Below the pieces are notes generated by a model. That model searched no databases, was not told the origin of the DNA, and saw only the letters and a list, made by a program, of their open reading frames with translations. The translations under genes were made by a program, and so were the position numbers. From the NCBI GenBank assembly GCA_963833505.1, contig CAWHYG010000006.1, positions 372,001 through 436,000 on the forward strand: a DNA stretch of 64,000 nucleotides. Direction: 5' to 3'. Positions within the stretch are counted from its first letter, which is position 1; every line of letters starts with the position of its first letter. Shown piece after piece: positions 1-7,523 of the stretch. This DNA is from CAWHYG01 sp963833505. Its GTDB lineage: Bacteria; Eisenbacteria; RBG-16-71-46; CAIMUX01.

Positions 1-2
1 TG

Positions 3-1535
3 GGCTCGACGGCCAAGTTGCGGACTTTGTGCAACTATCTGGGCATCATCGGCGATCTGCATGCCGACATGGCCGGCAAGCCCCGATCCGAGATCGCCCG
101 GGGGGCCGTCCTGGACGACGATCCCATCCGGAAGTGGGCGGCGGGATTCCTCTCCACCTCCCCGGACACGACCTTGCCGGCCATGCTGACCGGCGCCCTC
201 AACCGGACCTACTCCGCCAATCCCGGCGAAGCCTTCTATACCGGCGGCGGCCTGCACGTCTTCCAGAACTTCGAGCATCAGGAGGACGACCAGACCTATA
301 CGGTTCGGGACGGCCTGGTCCACTCGGTCAACCTCGTGTACATCCGGTTGCTGCGCGACATCGTCCGGTATTACCGCGACGAGCTTCCCGCCTGGCAGAA
401 CGGCATCCTCGAAACCGAAAGCAACCCGGAGCGGGCGGAATACCTGGCGAAGTTCGCGGACAAGGAGGGCAAGGAGTTTCTCTGGGGCTTTTACAAGAAG
501 TACAAGGGCCTGAAACCGGACGAGCAGCTCCGCGCGCTGGTCGAGGGGATCCAGCCGACGCCCAAGCGGCTGGCGGTGATCTTCCGCACGGTGCGACCGG
601 ACGCGACCCTGGACCGGTTCACCGCCTTTCTCCGGGCATCGCTGCCTTCCGGCGCGCCTTCGTCCGAACTGACGGCGCAGCTCTACGACGAATATGCGCC
701 GGGGCGCTTCGGTCTCGACGACCTCGGCTATCTCGCGCGGGTGCATCCGCTCGAGCTGTGGCTTCTCGAGTATCTGAACCAGCACCCGGGCGCAAACTGG
801 AAGGATGTGTCCGACGCCGGCCGCGATCAGCGCCAGGAAGTCTATTCCTGGCTCTTCAAGAGCCACCGGAAGGCGGCCCAGGACAAACGGATTCGCGACC
901 TGCTCGAAGAGGAGGCGTTCGAGAGGATCCATGACGCCTGGGTGAAGCTCGGCTATCCCTTCGATCGGCTGGTGCCGTCCTACGCCACCGCCATCGGGAG
1001 CTCGGCCGACAAGCCGGTGGCGCTGGCCGACCTCATGGGCATCCTCGTCAACGACGGCATGCGATATCCGCTGGAGCGGCTCGAACAGCTTCGTTTCGCG
1101 GAAGGAACGCCGTTCGAGACCGTCTTCGAAGCGGACGGCGCGCAGCCGGAGCGCGTGATGCGCCCCGAGGCGGCCCGATTGATCCGGAGCGCGCTCTTCG
1201 ACGTGGTCGGCCAGGGCACCGCCATCCGGGCGAAAGGGGCCCTCACCCTGCCGAACGGCAGTGTCATCCCGATCGGCGGGAAGACCGGGACGGGAGACAA
1301 CCGGTACGAGACCTTCGCGCCCGGCGGTCGGCTGATCTCCTCCAAGGTGATCAACCGCACGGCCACGTTCGTCTTCCTGATCGGGGATCGCTTCTTCGGC
1401 ACCGTGACGGCGCACGTCAACGGCCCGGACGCGGCCGACTACGTCTTCACCAGCGCGCTCTCGGCGCAGCTCATGAAAGCCCTGGCGCCCGATCTCCTGC
1501 CGATGGTTTCGAAGCCGGCGGAACCAGGGAGCTGA
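3..1535 (+). CDS. Penicillin-binding protein, transpeptidase domain (5' truncated by window edge)
   Basis: The reading frame is open from base 3, so the gene enters from outside the window. All three motifs of a serine D,D-transpeptidase are visible. The SxxK box (S-T-A-K, inside GSTAKL) is at bases 6-17, the SxN box (S-V-N, inside GLVHSVNLVY) about residue 111, and the KTG box (GGKTGTG) about residue 426. The protein would cross-link peptidoglycan in the periplasm. About 300 residues separate SxN from KTG, more than in standard class A or B enzymes, so an inserted domain is likely. Whether a glycosyltransferase domain (class A) lies upstream cannot be seen. Family call is firm; subclass is open. 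Confidence 0.88.
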   Translation, partial: GSTAKLRTLCNYLGIIGDLHADMAGKPRSEIARGAVLDDDPIRKWAAGFLSTSPDTTLPAMLTGALNRTYSANPGEAFYTGGGLHVFQNFEHQEDDQTYTVRDGLVHSVNLVYIRLLRDIVRYYRDELPAWQNGILETESNPERAEYLAKFADKEGKEFLWGFYKKYKGLKPDEQLRALVEGIQPTPKRLAVIFRTVRPDATLDRFTAFLRASLPSGAPSSELTAQLYDEYAPGRFGLDDLGYLARVHPLELWLLEYLNQHPGANWKDVSDAGRDQRQEVYSWLFKSHRKAAQDKRIRDLLEEEAFERIHDAWVKLGYPFDRLVPSYATAIGSSADKPVALADLMGILVNDGMRYPLERLEQLRFAEGTPFETVFEADGAQPERVMRPEAARLIRSALFDVVGQGTAIRAKGALTLPNGSVIPIGGKTGTGDNRYETFAPGGRLISSKVINRTATFVFLIGDRFFGTVTAHVNGPDAADYVFTSALSAQLMKALAPDLLPMVSKPAEPGS

Positions 1536-1626
1536 GCCGGGCGACCGCCGCGAGGAAGCTCCGGGGATGGCAGCCGGCTGCCGCCCTCGCCGGATCAGGA
1601 TCCGCCGGGCCGTCCAACTTCCGCCT

Positions 1627-1911
1627 TCACCGGATCAGGATCCACCGGGCCGTCCGGCTTCCGGACGGCGCGTCCATCCTCACCCAGTAGCTCCCGCTCG
1701 CCAACCCGTGCCCGCCCGTGGACTGGACGTCCCACTGGAACCGCCGCACGCCGGCGCCGAGTCCCGACAGGGTCCGTCGCGCCGCCTCCCGTCCCTGCGC
1801 GTCCAACAGGCGCAGCAGGACGTCGCCGCTCTTTGGCAACGCCAGGGTCAGGTTCATCACGCCAGTGCCCGGGTTCGGAAGCGCCTGGAGCGCGGGAGAC
1901 GCCGGAGCCAT
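1627..1911 (-). pseudogene. Orphan FlgD-like C-terminal sorting-tail fragment
   Basis: This stretch encodes about 84 residues beginning LPNPGTGVMNL and ending TARWILIR. By eye it is about two-thirds identical to the C-terminal tail of the FG-GAP protein ending at 58123 (LPNPGTGVMNL ... MARWLVLR). No signal peptide or body domain precedes it. It follows the anti-sigma stop codon in a different frame, with no clear ribosome-binding site. ATG at 1911 is one possible start. Just beyond its stop, 1582-1620 repeats the last ~40 bases of the tail imperfectly. The simplest reading is a remnant of a duplicated exoprotein gene rather than a working gene. Confidence 0.55.
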
Positions 1912-1951
1912 CGCCACGGCCGAGACCGGACAGCCCGGGCGGACAACCGGT

Positions 1952-2191
1952 TCAGTCCGCCCGCAGGCCGTCGTCCACGATCCGCCGACGGAGACGGACC
2001 AGCCACTCTTCATGGGTCGTGGGCGTGGCAAGCTCGCGCGAGAGGTTCACGGTCTCCTGCATGGTCTGGACGTGCGATCGGCAATAGGGGCATTCGATGA
2101 TGTGTGCTTCCAGCTCCCGGCAGGCTTCCCGTTTCAGCTCATCGTCCAGGTAGTCAGGCAGCACTCGCAGCAGATCCCGGCAATTCATCAT
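1952..2191 (-). CDS. Small zinc-finger anti-sigma factor
   Basis: A 79-residue protein with the anti-sigma zinc motif HxxxCxxC (EAHIIECPYCRSHV, about residues 29-42) in an N-terminal helical domain. The family binds and sequesters an ECF sigma factor. It starts 4 bases after the sigma gene stops, so the two are almost certainly co-transcribed and coupled. Unlike many members there is no transmembrane helix; the protein ends at DDGLRAD. It would act as a cytoplasmic, possibly redox- or zinc-responsive inhibitor. ATG codons at 2191 and 2188 are both possible starts. Confidence 0.8.
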   Translation of the reverse strand: MMNCRDLLRVLPDYLDDELKREACRELEAHIIECPYCRSHVQTMQETVNLSRELATPTTHEEWLVRLRRRIVDDGLRAD

Positions 2192-2195
2192 GTCC

Positions 2196-2795
2196 TCAGC
2201 GGCCCCCCTTGGCGCTTTGTCTTTCCCGGAAGTAGCTCGACAGCCGGTCCCGGAGCAGGGTCCGCGCGCGATGCAGGCGCCACTTGACGGCGCCGATGGG
2301 CAGCTCCAGGGCCTGCGCGGCTTCTTCGTTGGACAGCCCGTTGATATCGCGAAGGATCACGACGGTTCGAAGGTCGATCGGCAGCGTTTCGAGGGACTCC
2401 TCAAGCACGCCGACCGCCTCGCGCTTGACCAGATCGTCCAGGGCGGAATCGGCCCAGTCGGCCAGGTCCATGGGAGTCCCGACCTCGCCGGCCTCCACCG
2501 CCTCCATCGGAAAGACCTCGGAGCGGCGCTTGCGCAGCTTCATCAGGGCCTGGTTGACCGCGATCCGATGGATCCAGGTGGTGAACCGGCTCTGGCCCCG
2601 GAACTCCCTGATCGCGGAAAGCGCCTTCAGGAACGCCTCCTGGACCACGTCCTCGGCGTCCTCTTCGCTCTTGACCAGGCGCAGAGCCAGACGGTAGATC
2701 GCATCCATGCTGGGAGCGGCCAGATCCCAGAATGCCTGCCGATCCCCATCCTGGGCTCGTTTGAGCAGTTCGGCTTCGTCTGCAGCGTCTCTCAC
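2196..2795 (-). CDS. ECF-family RNA polymerase sigma factor
   Basis: About 199 residues with region 2 (SEEDAEDVVQEAFLKAL then the -10-binding FTTWIHRIAVNQ) and region 4 helix-turn-helix (LSNEEAAQALELPIGAVKWRLHRAR). It lacks regions 1 and 3, as expected of group 4 sigma factors. The ATG at 2801 touches the GGGAGG ribosome-binding site, so I prefer the GTG two codons later at 2795, which has a 5-base spacing. The adjoining zinc-finger gene is its probable cognate anti-sigma. The two-gene unit is likely autoregulated, but I cannot identify its own promoter class by eye. Confidence 0.9.
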   Translation of the reverse strand: MRDAADEAELLKRAQDGDRQAFWDLAAPSMDAIYRLALRLVKSEEDAEDVVQEAFLKALSAIREFRGQSRFTTWIHRIAVNQALMKLRKRRSEVFPMEAVEAGEVGTPMDLADWADSALDDLVKREAVGVLEESLETLPIDLRTVVILRDINGLSNEEAAQALELPIGAVKWRLHRARTLLRDRLSSYFRERQSAKGGR

Positions 2796-2952
2796 CGGCA
2801 TCCTCCCGTCGGAGGGAGTCTAGCACACAGGAACGCGCCGGGGCAGGCACCCGGCGATCTCGGCGCCCCGCGGCTCTCTGGATTTTCTCGGGCCCGCTTC
2901 CGTCCGGACTCATCAGGTGAGAGTCCGGTCCAGCCATGCTACCGTGCCACGC

Positions 2953-5007
2953 ATGGAGGCCGAACACAACCTTCTCAACCCGGGCCACCGAAGGAGCCTC
3001 GTCCTTCCTCGTGCGATCCTCCTGATCATTCTCATCGTCGCGGCGTTTGGCTGCGGGCCGCAGGCCGATCGGCCCTGGAGGGCCCGCGAAGCCCGGCCGG
3101 GAGCCTGGAACGTGCTTCTGATCTCGCTCGACACGGTCCGGCCCGACCGGCTCCGGGCCTGCGGCGGCACCAGGGTTCCCACTCCGGGCCTGGATCGGGT
3201 CTTGGGTGACGGGTTTCTCTTCCGGCAGATGGTCACGCCGGCGCCGGTCACCCTCGCGGCCCACGCGAGCCTGTTCACCGGACAGAATCCCTGGCGCCAC
3301 GGAGTGCGGGAGAACACCGAATTCGCGCTGCCGTCCGGCGCCTCGACCCTGGCCGGCTGTTTCCGGCAGTGCGGATACGAGACCGCGGCCTTCGTGGCCT
3401 CTTTCGTTCTGGGCGCGCGCTTCGGCCTGGCACAGGGTTTTGATTCGTACAGCGACCGGCTGGACGGGCCGGAAGCCGGCCTCGGACCGGGAACGGTGGA
3501 GATCCGCGGAGGCATCGAGGCGACGCGGGCGGGCCGCTGGATCCGCGACTACGCAGACCGCCGGAAGAGCGGCGCGACCGCCCGGCCGTTCTTCCTCTTC
3601 GTGCATTTCTACGACGCCCATGCTCCGTACCAGGCTCCCTCGCCCTTCGCCGAGATGTATCCGGATCGCCCCTACGACGGAGAGCTGGCCTACGTGGACC
3701 ACTGCGTCGGCCAGGTCCTGGACGCACTGGAAGAGACGGGCGAAGCCTCGCGGACCCTCATCTGGGTCGTCAGCGACCACGGCGAGTCCCTGGGCGAGCA
3801 CGGCGAGGCGACGCACGAGCTATTCATCTACGACGCCACCGTCCGCGTGGTCTCGCTGCTCAAGACCCCGCCCGCCGGAGGCCGGTTCGAGGCGGGCCGC
3901 CCGCGGCTGGTCATCGACCGGCAGGCCGGCTTGATCGACGTCGCCCCGACCCTCTGCGCGTTGGCCGGCATCCCGGATCGCCTGCCCGACCAGGACGGCC
4001 GGTCGCTTCTCCCCGCCCTTGAAGGCTCCCGGATGCCCGAGGATCCCCTTTACTGTGAAACCCTGAGCCCCTTCATCAGCTATCACTGGGCTCCTCTGCG
4101 CGGCGTCCGCACCCGGGAGTGGAAGTACATCCAGGCGCCGGCGCCGGAGCTGTACAACCTCGGCCAGGATCCCGGAGAGCTCAAGAACCTGGCGGCCGAT
4201 CAACCGGAGGAGGCGGCCCGCCTGGCTGCGATCCTGCAAACGCTGGAGGGGCCACAGGCGGGCGCGGGAGCGGCGGCATCGCGCGCGCCGACGCCGGAAG
4301 AGCTCGAACGGCTGCGTTCGCTCGGTTACATCACGACCGGCGCCGAGCCGGCCGGCGCTTCGACGGCTCCGGGGCCCTCCGGAACGCGCGCGCTCCCCGA
4401 TCCCAAGACCATGGTTGATTTCTTCAACGGCCAGTACGAGCAGGCGAAAGGCCTCCTCTACGCCGGTCGTTTCGAGGAGGCGGCGGCCGCCTTCCGGCGG
4501 GCCCTCACGGTCGACCCCTTGAACAACTCCATCCTTCTCTACCTGGCCGGCGCGCTCCGGCAGGCCGGCCATCCCGCCGAGGCCGCCCGATCCTACCGCG
4601 AAGCCGTGCGCATCGAGCCCCACTCGCCTCGCGGGTTCTTCGGCTGGGGGGAATCGCTCCTCGCGGAAGGCAACGCGGACAGCGCGGCCTGGGCCTTCCG
4701 GAAGTCGGTGGAGCTTCTGCCCGGTTCCCCCGATGGCTGGTCGAGTCTGGGCCTGGCGGAGTGGCTGGCGGGCCGGCGGGAGAACGCAGCCACGGCCTTT
4801 CGGACCGCCCGGTCGAACGGGGCCGATCCGGTTCCGGTGGAAGAATCCCTGGTCTGGATCTATCGGGAATCGGGCGATGCGGCCCGGGCCCAAGAGCATC
4901 TGGAAGCGCTGGCGCATCTGCTCGGAACAAGCGAAGAGGAAGCGGAGCGGCGTCTCCCCGACCGCGCCTCGCTGCAACATCGCGCCCGGCCCGAAGGCTC
5001 GTCGTGA
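2953..5007 (+). CDS. Sulfatase/alkaline-phosphatase-superfamily lipoprotein with TPR domain
   Basis: The N-terminus has a hydrophobic stretch and lipobox (AAFGC), so the protein is probably lipid-anchored. Residues ~45-420 form a sulfatase-type fold: metal-binding LISLDTVRPD near the start and VSDHGESLGEHGE in the middle. The formylglycine motif CxPxR is not present; the equivalent position reads TLAAH before ASLFTG, leaving Thr as candidate nucleophile. Residues ~490-660 hold three to four tetratricopeptide repeats (e.g. LYLAGALRQAGHPAEAARSY). True sulfatase activity is doubtful; hydrolysis or transfer of a phosphate or phosphoryl ester is as likely. The stop overlaps the start of the next gene (GTGA). 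The start is uncertain: GTG at 2917 is an alternative. Confidence 0.8.
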   Translation: MEAEHNLLNPGHRRSLVLPRAILLIILIVAAFGCGPQADRPWRAREARPGAWNVLLISLDTVRPDRLRACGGTRVPTPGLDRVLGDGFLFRQMVTPAPVTLAAHASLFTGQNPWRHGVRENTEFALPSGASTLAGCFRQCGYETAAFVASFVLGARFGLAQGFDSYSDRLDGPEAGLGPGTVEIRGGIEATRAGRWIRDYADRRKSGATARPFFLFVHFYDAHAPYQAPSPFAEMYPDRPYDGELAYVDHCVGQVLDALEETGEASRTLIWVVSDHGESLGEHGEATHELFIYDATVRVVSLLKTPPAGGRFEAGRPRLVIDRQAGLIDVAPTLCALAGIPDRLPDQDGRSLLPALEGSRMPEDPLYCETLSPFISYHWAPLRGVRTREWKYIQAPAPELYNLGQDPGELKNLAADQPEEAARLAAILQTLEGPQAGAGAAASRAPTPEELERLRSLGYITTGAEPAGASTAPGPSGTRALPDPKTMVDFFNGQYEQAKGLLYAGRFEEAAAAFRRALTVDPLNNSILLYLAGALRQAGHPAEAARSYREAVRIEPHSPRGFFGWGESLLAEGNADSAAWAFRKSVELLPGSPDGWSSLGLAEWLAGRRENAATAFRTARSNGADPVPVEESLVWIYRESGDAARAQEHLEALAHLLGTSEEEAERRLPDRASLQHRARPEGSS

Positions 5008-6716
5008 ACGGACTCAGGCCCGGGGATCCGGAAAGTGGTCCCGGACTCGCCGCCGAGGTCCCGGAGCTCGATTCGAAGCGCTTTCTCCTCCTGCCGCTGG
5101 CGCTCGCCGCCATCCTCCTCGTGCCGTTCCGGTCCTATCTCACGGACGACACCTTCATCTACTTCCAGTTCGCCCGGAATCTCGCGCACGGAAAAGGGTT
5201 CTCCTTCAATGCCGGATCTCCCGTCTACGCCTTCACCAGTCCGCTGTGGCTTCTCCTGCTGGTTCTGGCGGAACGGCTGGGCGCCGCGGCGGTCCTCGCG
5301 TCGAAGATCCTGGGAGCGGCGTTCGCCGGCCTGTCTCTCGTTGCCTTCCGGCGCCTGGCGAAGCAGATCATCCCAAGCGCCGGCGGACGGGCCGCCGCCT
5401 TGTTGACCTTCGCCCTCAACGTCTGGTTCCTGCGTTGGGCGCTTTCCGGGCTGGAGACGCCGCTGGCGGTCTTTCTCGTCCTGGCGGGCATGGCGGCCTG
5501 GATGGAGGAGAAGGAACGCGACGCCTCACCCGGCTGGTCGGCGCTCGCGTTCGGCCTGGCCGGGCTGTCGCGTCCGGAATGTCTCGGGATTCTCCCGCTG
5601 GCCGCAGCCGATCTCATGCTCTCGGGCGCGCCGCGGCGCGGGCGTAAGCTCCTCCGGCTGGCCGGAGGCGCGGCGATTTCGCTCCTGCCCTGGATGCTGT
5701 ACGCGCAGCACGCCTTCGGGCAGATGCTTCCCGTGACCGTCTTCGCCAAGGGCGGATCGCTGAAGCCGAGCCTGGCCGCGCAGGCCAGGACCTTCCGGAA
5801 GATCGCGATGGTCCTGACCGCCTCGACCGCCTTCGAGATTCCGATCATGGCCGCCGCGATCCTGGTCCCGGCCGGATCGCACCTGCGGCCGCCTCTTCGC
5901 CGGTGTTTTCTTCCTCTGGCCTGGATGCTGGCGCTTCCGGCTCTGTACATGGCTCGAGGCGCCACCCTGGTTTCGCGCTATCTCCTTCCGGCGATCGGCC
6001 TGATCGTCCTCTTCGGGTTCGCCGCCCTGGATCATCTGCGGGCCCGGCTGGCGCCGGGCGACAAGCTTCGGGCGCGCGCCCCCGCGTTTCTTCTGCTCGG
6101 TGCGGGCGCGCTCAATCTCGCGGTGCTGGGCGCCGCCGCGATTCCTTCCGCCCGCTCGTTCACCCGCGGCCTCCACGAGTCGTTGATCCCGATCGGCATC
6201 TGGTTGAACCGGAACACGGCCCAGGGCGCCACCGTGGCGGTCGCCGACATCGGAGCGATCGGCTACTTCTCCGAACGCGAGGTGCTGGACCTCTACGGGC
6301 TCGTTTCGCCCGCGATCGTGCCGATCTTCCGGACACGGTCGCTCGACGAGGAGGTGGAAAGCCTGGCCTTCGCCGCCGCCGGCCGGCCCGACTATCTGGT
6401 GGATCGTTACCCGGCGCCCGATCGGTTCGGCACTCTCGGGCTGGAACCGGGCGTTCTCGAACCGGTGTTGACACGCCGCCTGGGGGGACTCGGGATCGGC
6501 CAGAGAACGGATCAGTTCTACACACTTTATCGCATCCACTGGGATCGGTATCGACCCGGCCCGATGGCCGCCGATCCCCGGTCCGGAGCGCTCAACCCAG
6601 CTTGGGCGGGGTTTCCGCGATCCGTTCCGGATCCGGCGTTCGAGCGGGCGCAGGCCGTCCGGAATGCGGCCGGAAGCTCCCCGGCCAGACGACTCCCCCC
6701 GAAACGATCATCTTGA
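5004..6716 (+). CDS. GT-C membrane glycosyltransferase (AftB/LphB-like)
   Basis: A polytopic membrane protein of about 570 residues with roughly ten hydrophobic helices. After the first helix comes DDTFIYFQFARNLAHGKGF followed by an ...YAFTSPLW segment. This is the acidic-loop signature of GT-C transferases that use polyprenyl-phosphate sugars (arabinofuranosyltransferase AftB / LphB type). The first loop DD is the presumed catalytic pair. It starts at GTG overlapping the stop of the preceding gene, implying translational coupling and a shared envelope role. Its last 125 bases overlap the converging DUF502 gene. Sugar donor and acceptor are unknown. Confidence 0.7.
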   Translation: MNGLRPGDPESGPGLAAEVPELDSKRFLLLPLALAAILLVPFRSYLTDDTFIYFQFARNLAHGKGFSFNAGSPVYAFTSPLWLLLLVLAERLGAAAVLASKILGAAFAGLSLVAFRRLAKQIIPSAGGRAAALLTFALNVWFLRWALSGLETPLAVFLVLAGMAAWMEEKERDASPGWSALAFGLAGLSRPECLGILPLAAADLMLSGAPRRGRKLLRLAGGAAISLLPWMLYAQHAFGQMLPVTVFAKGGSLKPSLAAQARTFRKIAMVLTASTAFEIPIMAAAILVPAGSHLRPPLRRCFLPLAWMLALPALYMARGATLVSRYLLPAIGLIVLFGFAALDHLRARLAPGDKLRARAPAFLLLGAGALNLAVLGAAAIPSARSFTRGLHESLIPIGIWLNRNTAQGATVAVADIGAIGYFSEREVLDLYGLVSPAIVPIFRTRSLDEEVESLAFAAAGRPDYLVDRYPAPDRFGTLGLEPGVLEPVLTRRLGGLGIGQRTDQFYTLYRIHWDRYRPGPMAADPRSGALNPAWAGFPRSVPDPAFERAQAVRNAAGSSPARRLPPKRSS

Positions 6717-7278
6717 CCGCCTCGTCGACGGTCAGCCCCGCCGTCTCCACGTCGGTCGCGGGAAGGACGAGAAGATATCCGGTGGTCGGGTTCGGCGTGT
6801 GCGGCATGAAGACCGCGACCTGGCGGACTCCCTCCGGCGAGAGCATTTCTCGCGTCACGAACCCGATCGCCCGGACCCCGGAGCGGGGAAACTCAAAGGT
6901 GACGACCCGCTTGAATCCGAAGCTGTCGGGGTGGGAGACGGCTTCCATGATCTGTTTGCTCGAACCGTAGACGTCCCCGATGAGGGGCAGGCGCAGGATG
7001 AAGCGCTCCGTCCAGGCCACCAACGTCCGGCCGACCAGATTCGAGGCGATGAGCCCGACCAGATACACGAGAAGGAGCGTGGCCAGAAGCCCGACCCCGG
7101 GGACCCGCCGGTGCATGACGTGGTGCACGATCGGGCGGAGCCAGCCGTCCAGCAGGTTGAAGACGAATCGGACCACCCAGAGCGTGATCAGGATCGGAGC
7201 AATCACCACGAGTCCCGTGATCATGCGCGAGCGAATGGACCGCCCGGCCTCGCGAAATAGCCCACTGATCCGCGCCAC
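6592..7278 (-). CDS. DUF502 family inner-membrane protein
   Basis: A 228-residue protein with two N-terminal transmembrane helices (MITGLVVIAPILITLWVVRF and LLATLLLVYLVGLIASNLVG) and a soluble C-terminal half containing LPLIGDVYGSSKQIMEAV and PNPTTGYLLVLP. These are landmarks of the DUF502 family, whose biochemical role is not established. The C-terminal ~40 residues are Pro/Arg-rich and overlap the converging glycosyltransferase gene. A ribosome-binding site (GGAGAGG) precedes the ATG. No operon partner. Confidence 0.8.
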   Translation of the reverse strand: MARISGLFREAGRSIRSRMITGLVVIAPILITLWVVRFVFNLLDGWLRPIVHHVMHRRVPGVGLLATLLLVYLVGLIASNLVGRTLVAWTERFILRLPLIGDVYGSSKQIMEAVSHPDSFGFKRVVTFEFPRSGVRAIGFVTREMLSPEGVRQVAVFMPHTPNPTTGYLLVLPATDVETAGLTVDEAVKMIVSGGVVWPGSFRPHSGRPAPARTPDPERIAETPPKLG

Positions 7279-7445
7279 CGACCTCTCCTCCGTTCGTCCG
7301 AGCGATTCTTCGACACTGCCGGCCCGCCGAACGAGTGATTTCCGCTCCAGTCGAAACTACGGCCGGCGCCGGCGTCAACCGGTATTCTCGCCGCGGCGCC
7401 GATCGAAGCTGTCTCCCCGATGGTTCCGGGCCGTTTCCCGCCGAT

Positions 7446-7474
7446 TTGACTCTCCGGATCCCAAGGGCTAGGAT
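7446..7474 (+). promoter_or_regulatory. Sigma-70-type promoter upstream of the PAS/GAF kinase
   Basis: TTGACT (7446-7451), a 17-base spacer, then TAGGAT (7469-7474), about 50 bases before the preferred ATG at 7524. Five of six and four of six positions match the vegetative consensus and the spacing is ideal. The rest of 7279-7523, between divergent genes, shows no other obvious feature. Confidence 0.5.
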
Positions 7475-7523
7475 TTATCCAGTGTTGGTGTCGAACGGTC
7501 CTGGTGAGACTCGGGGGGGCCTC

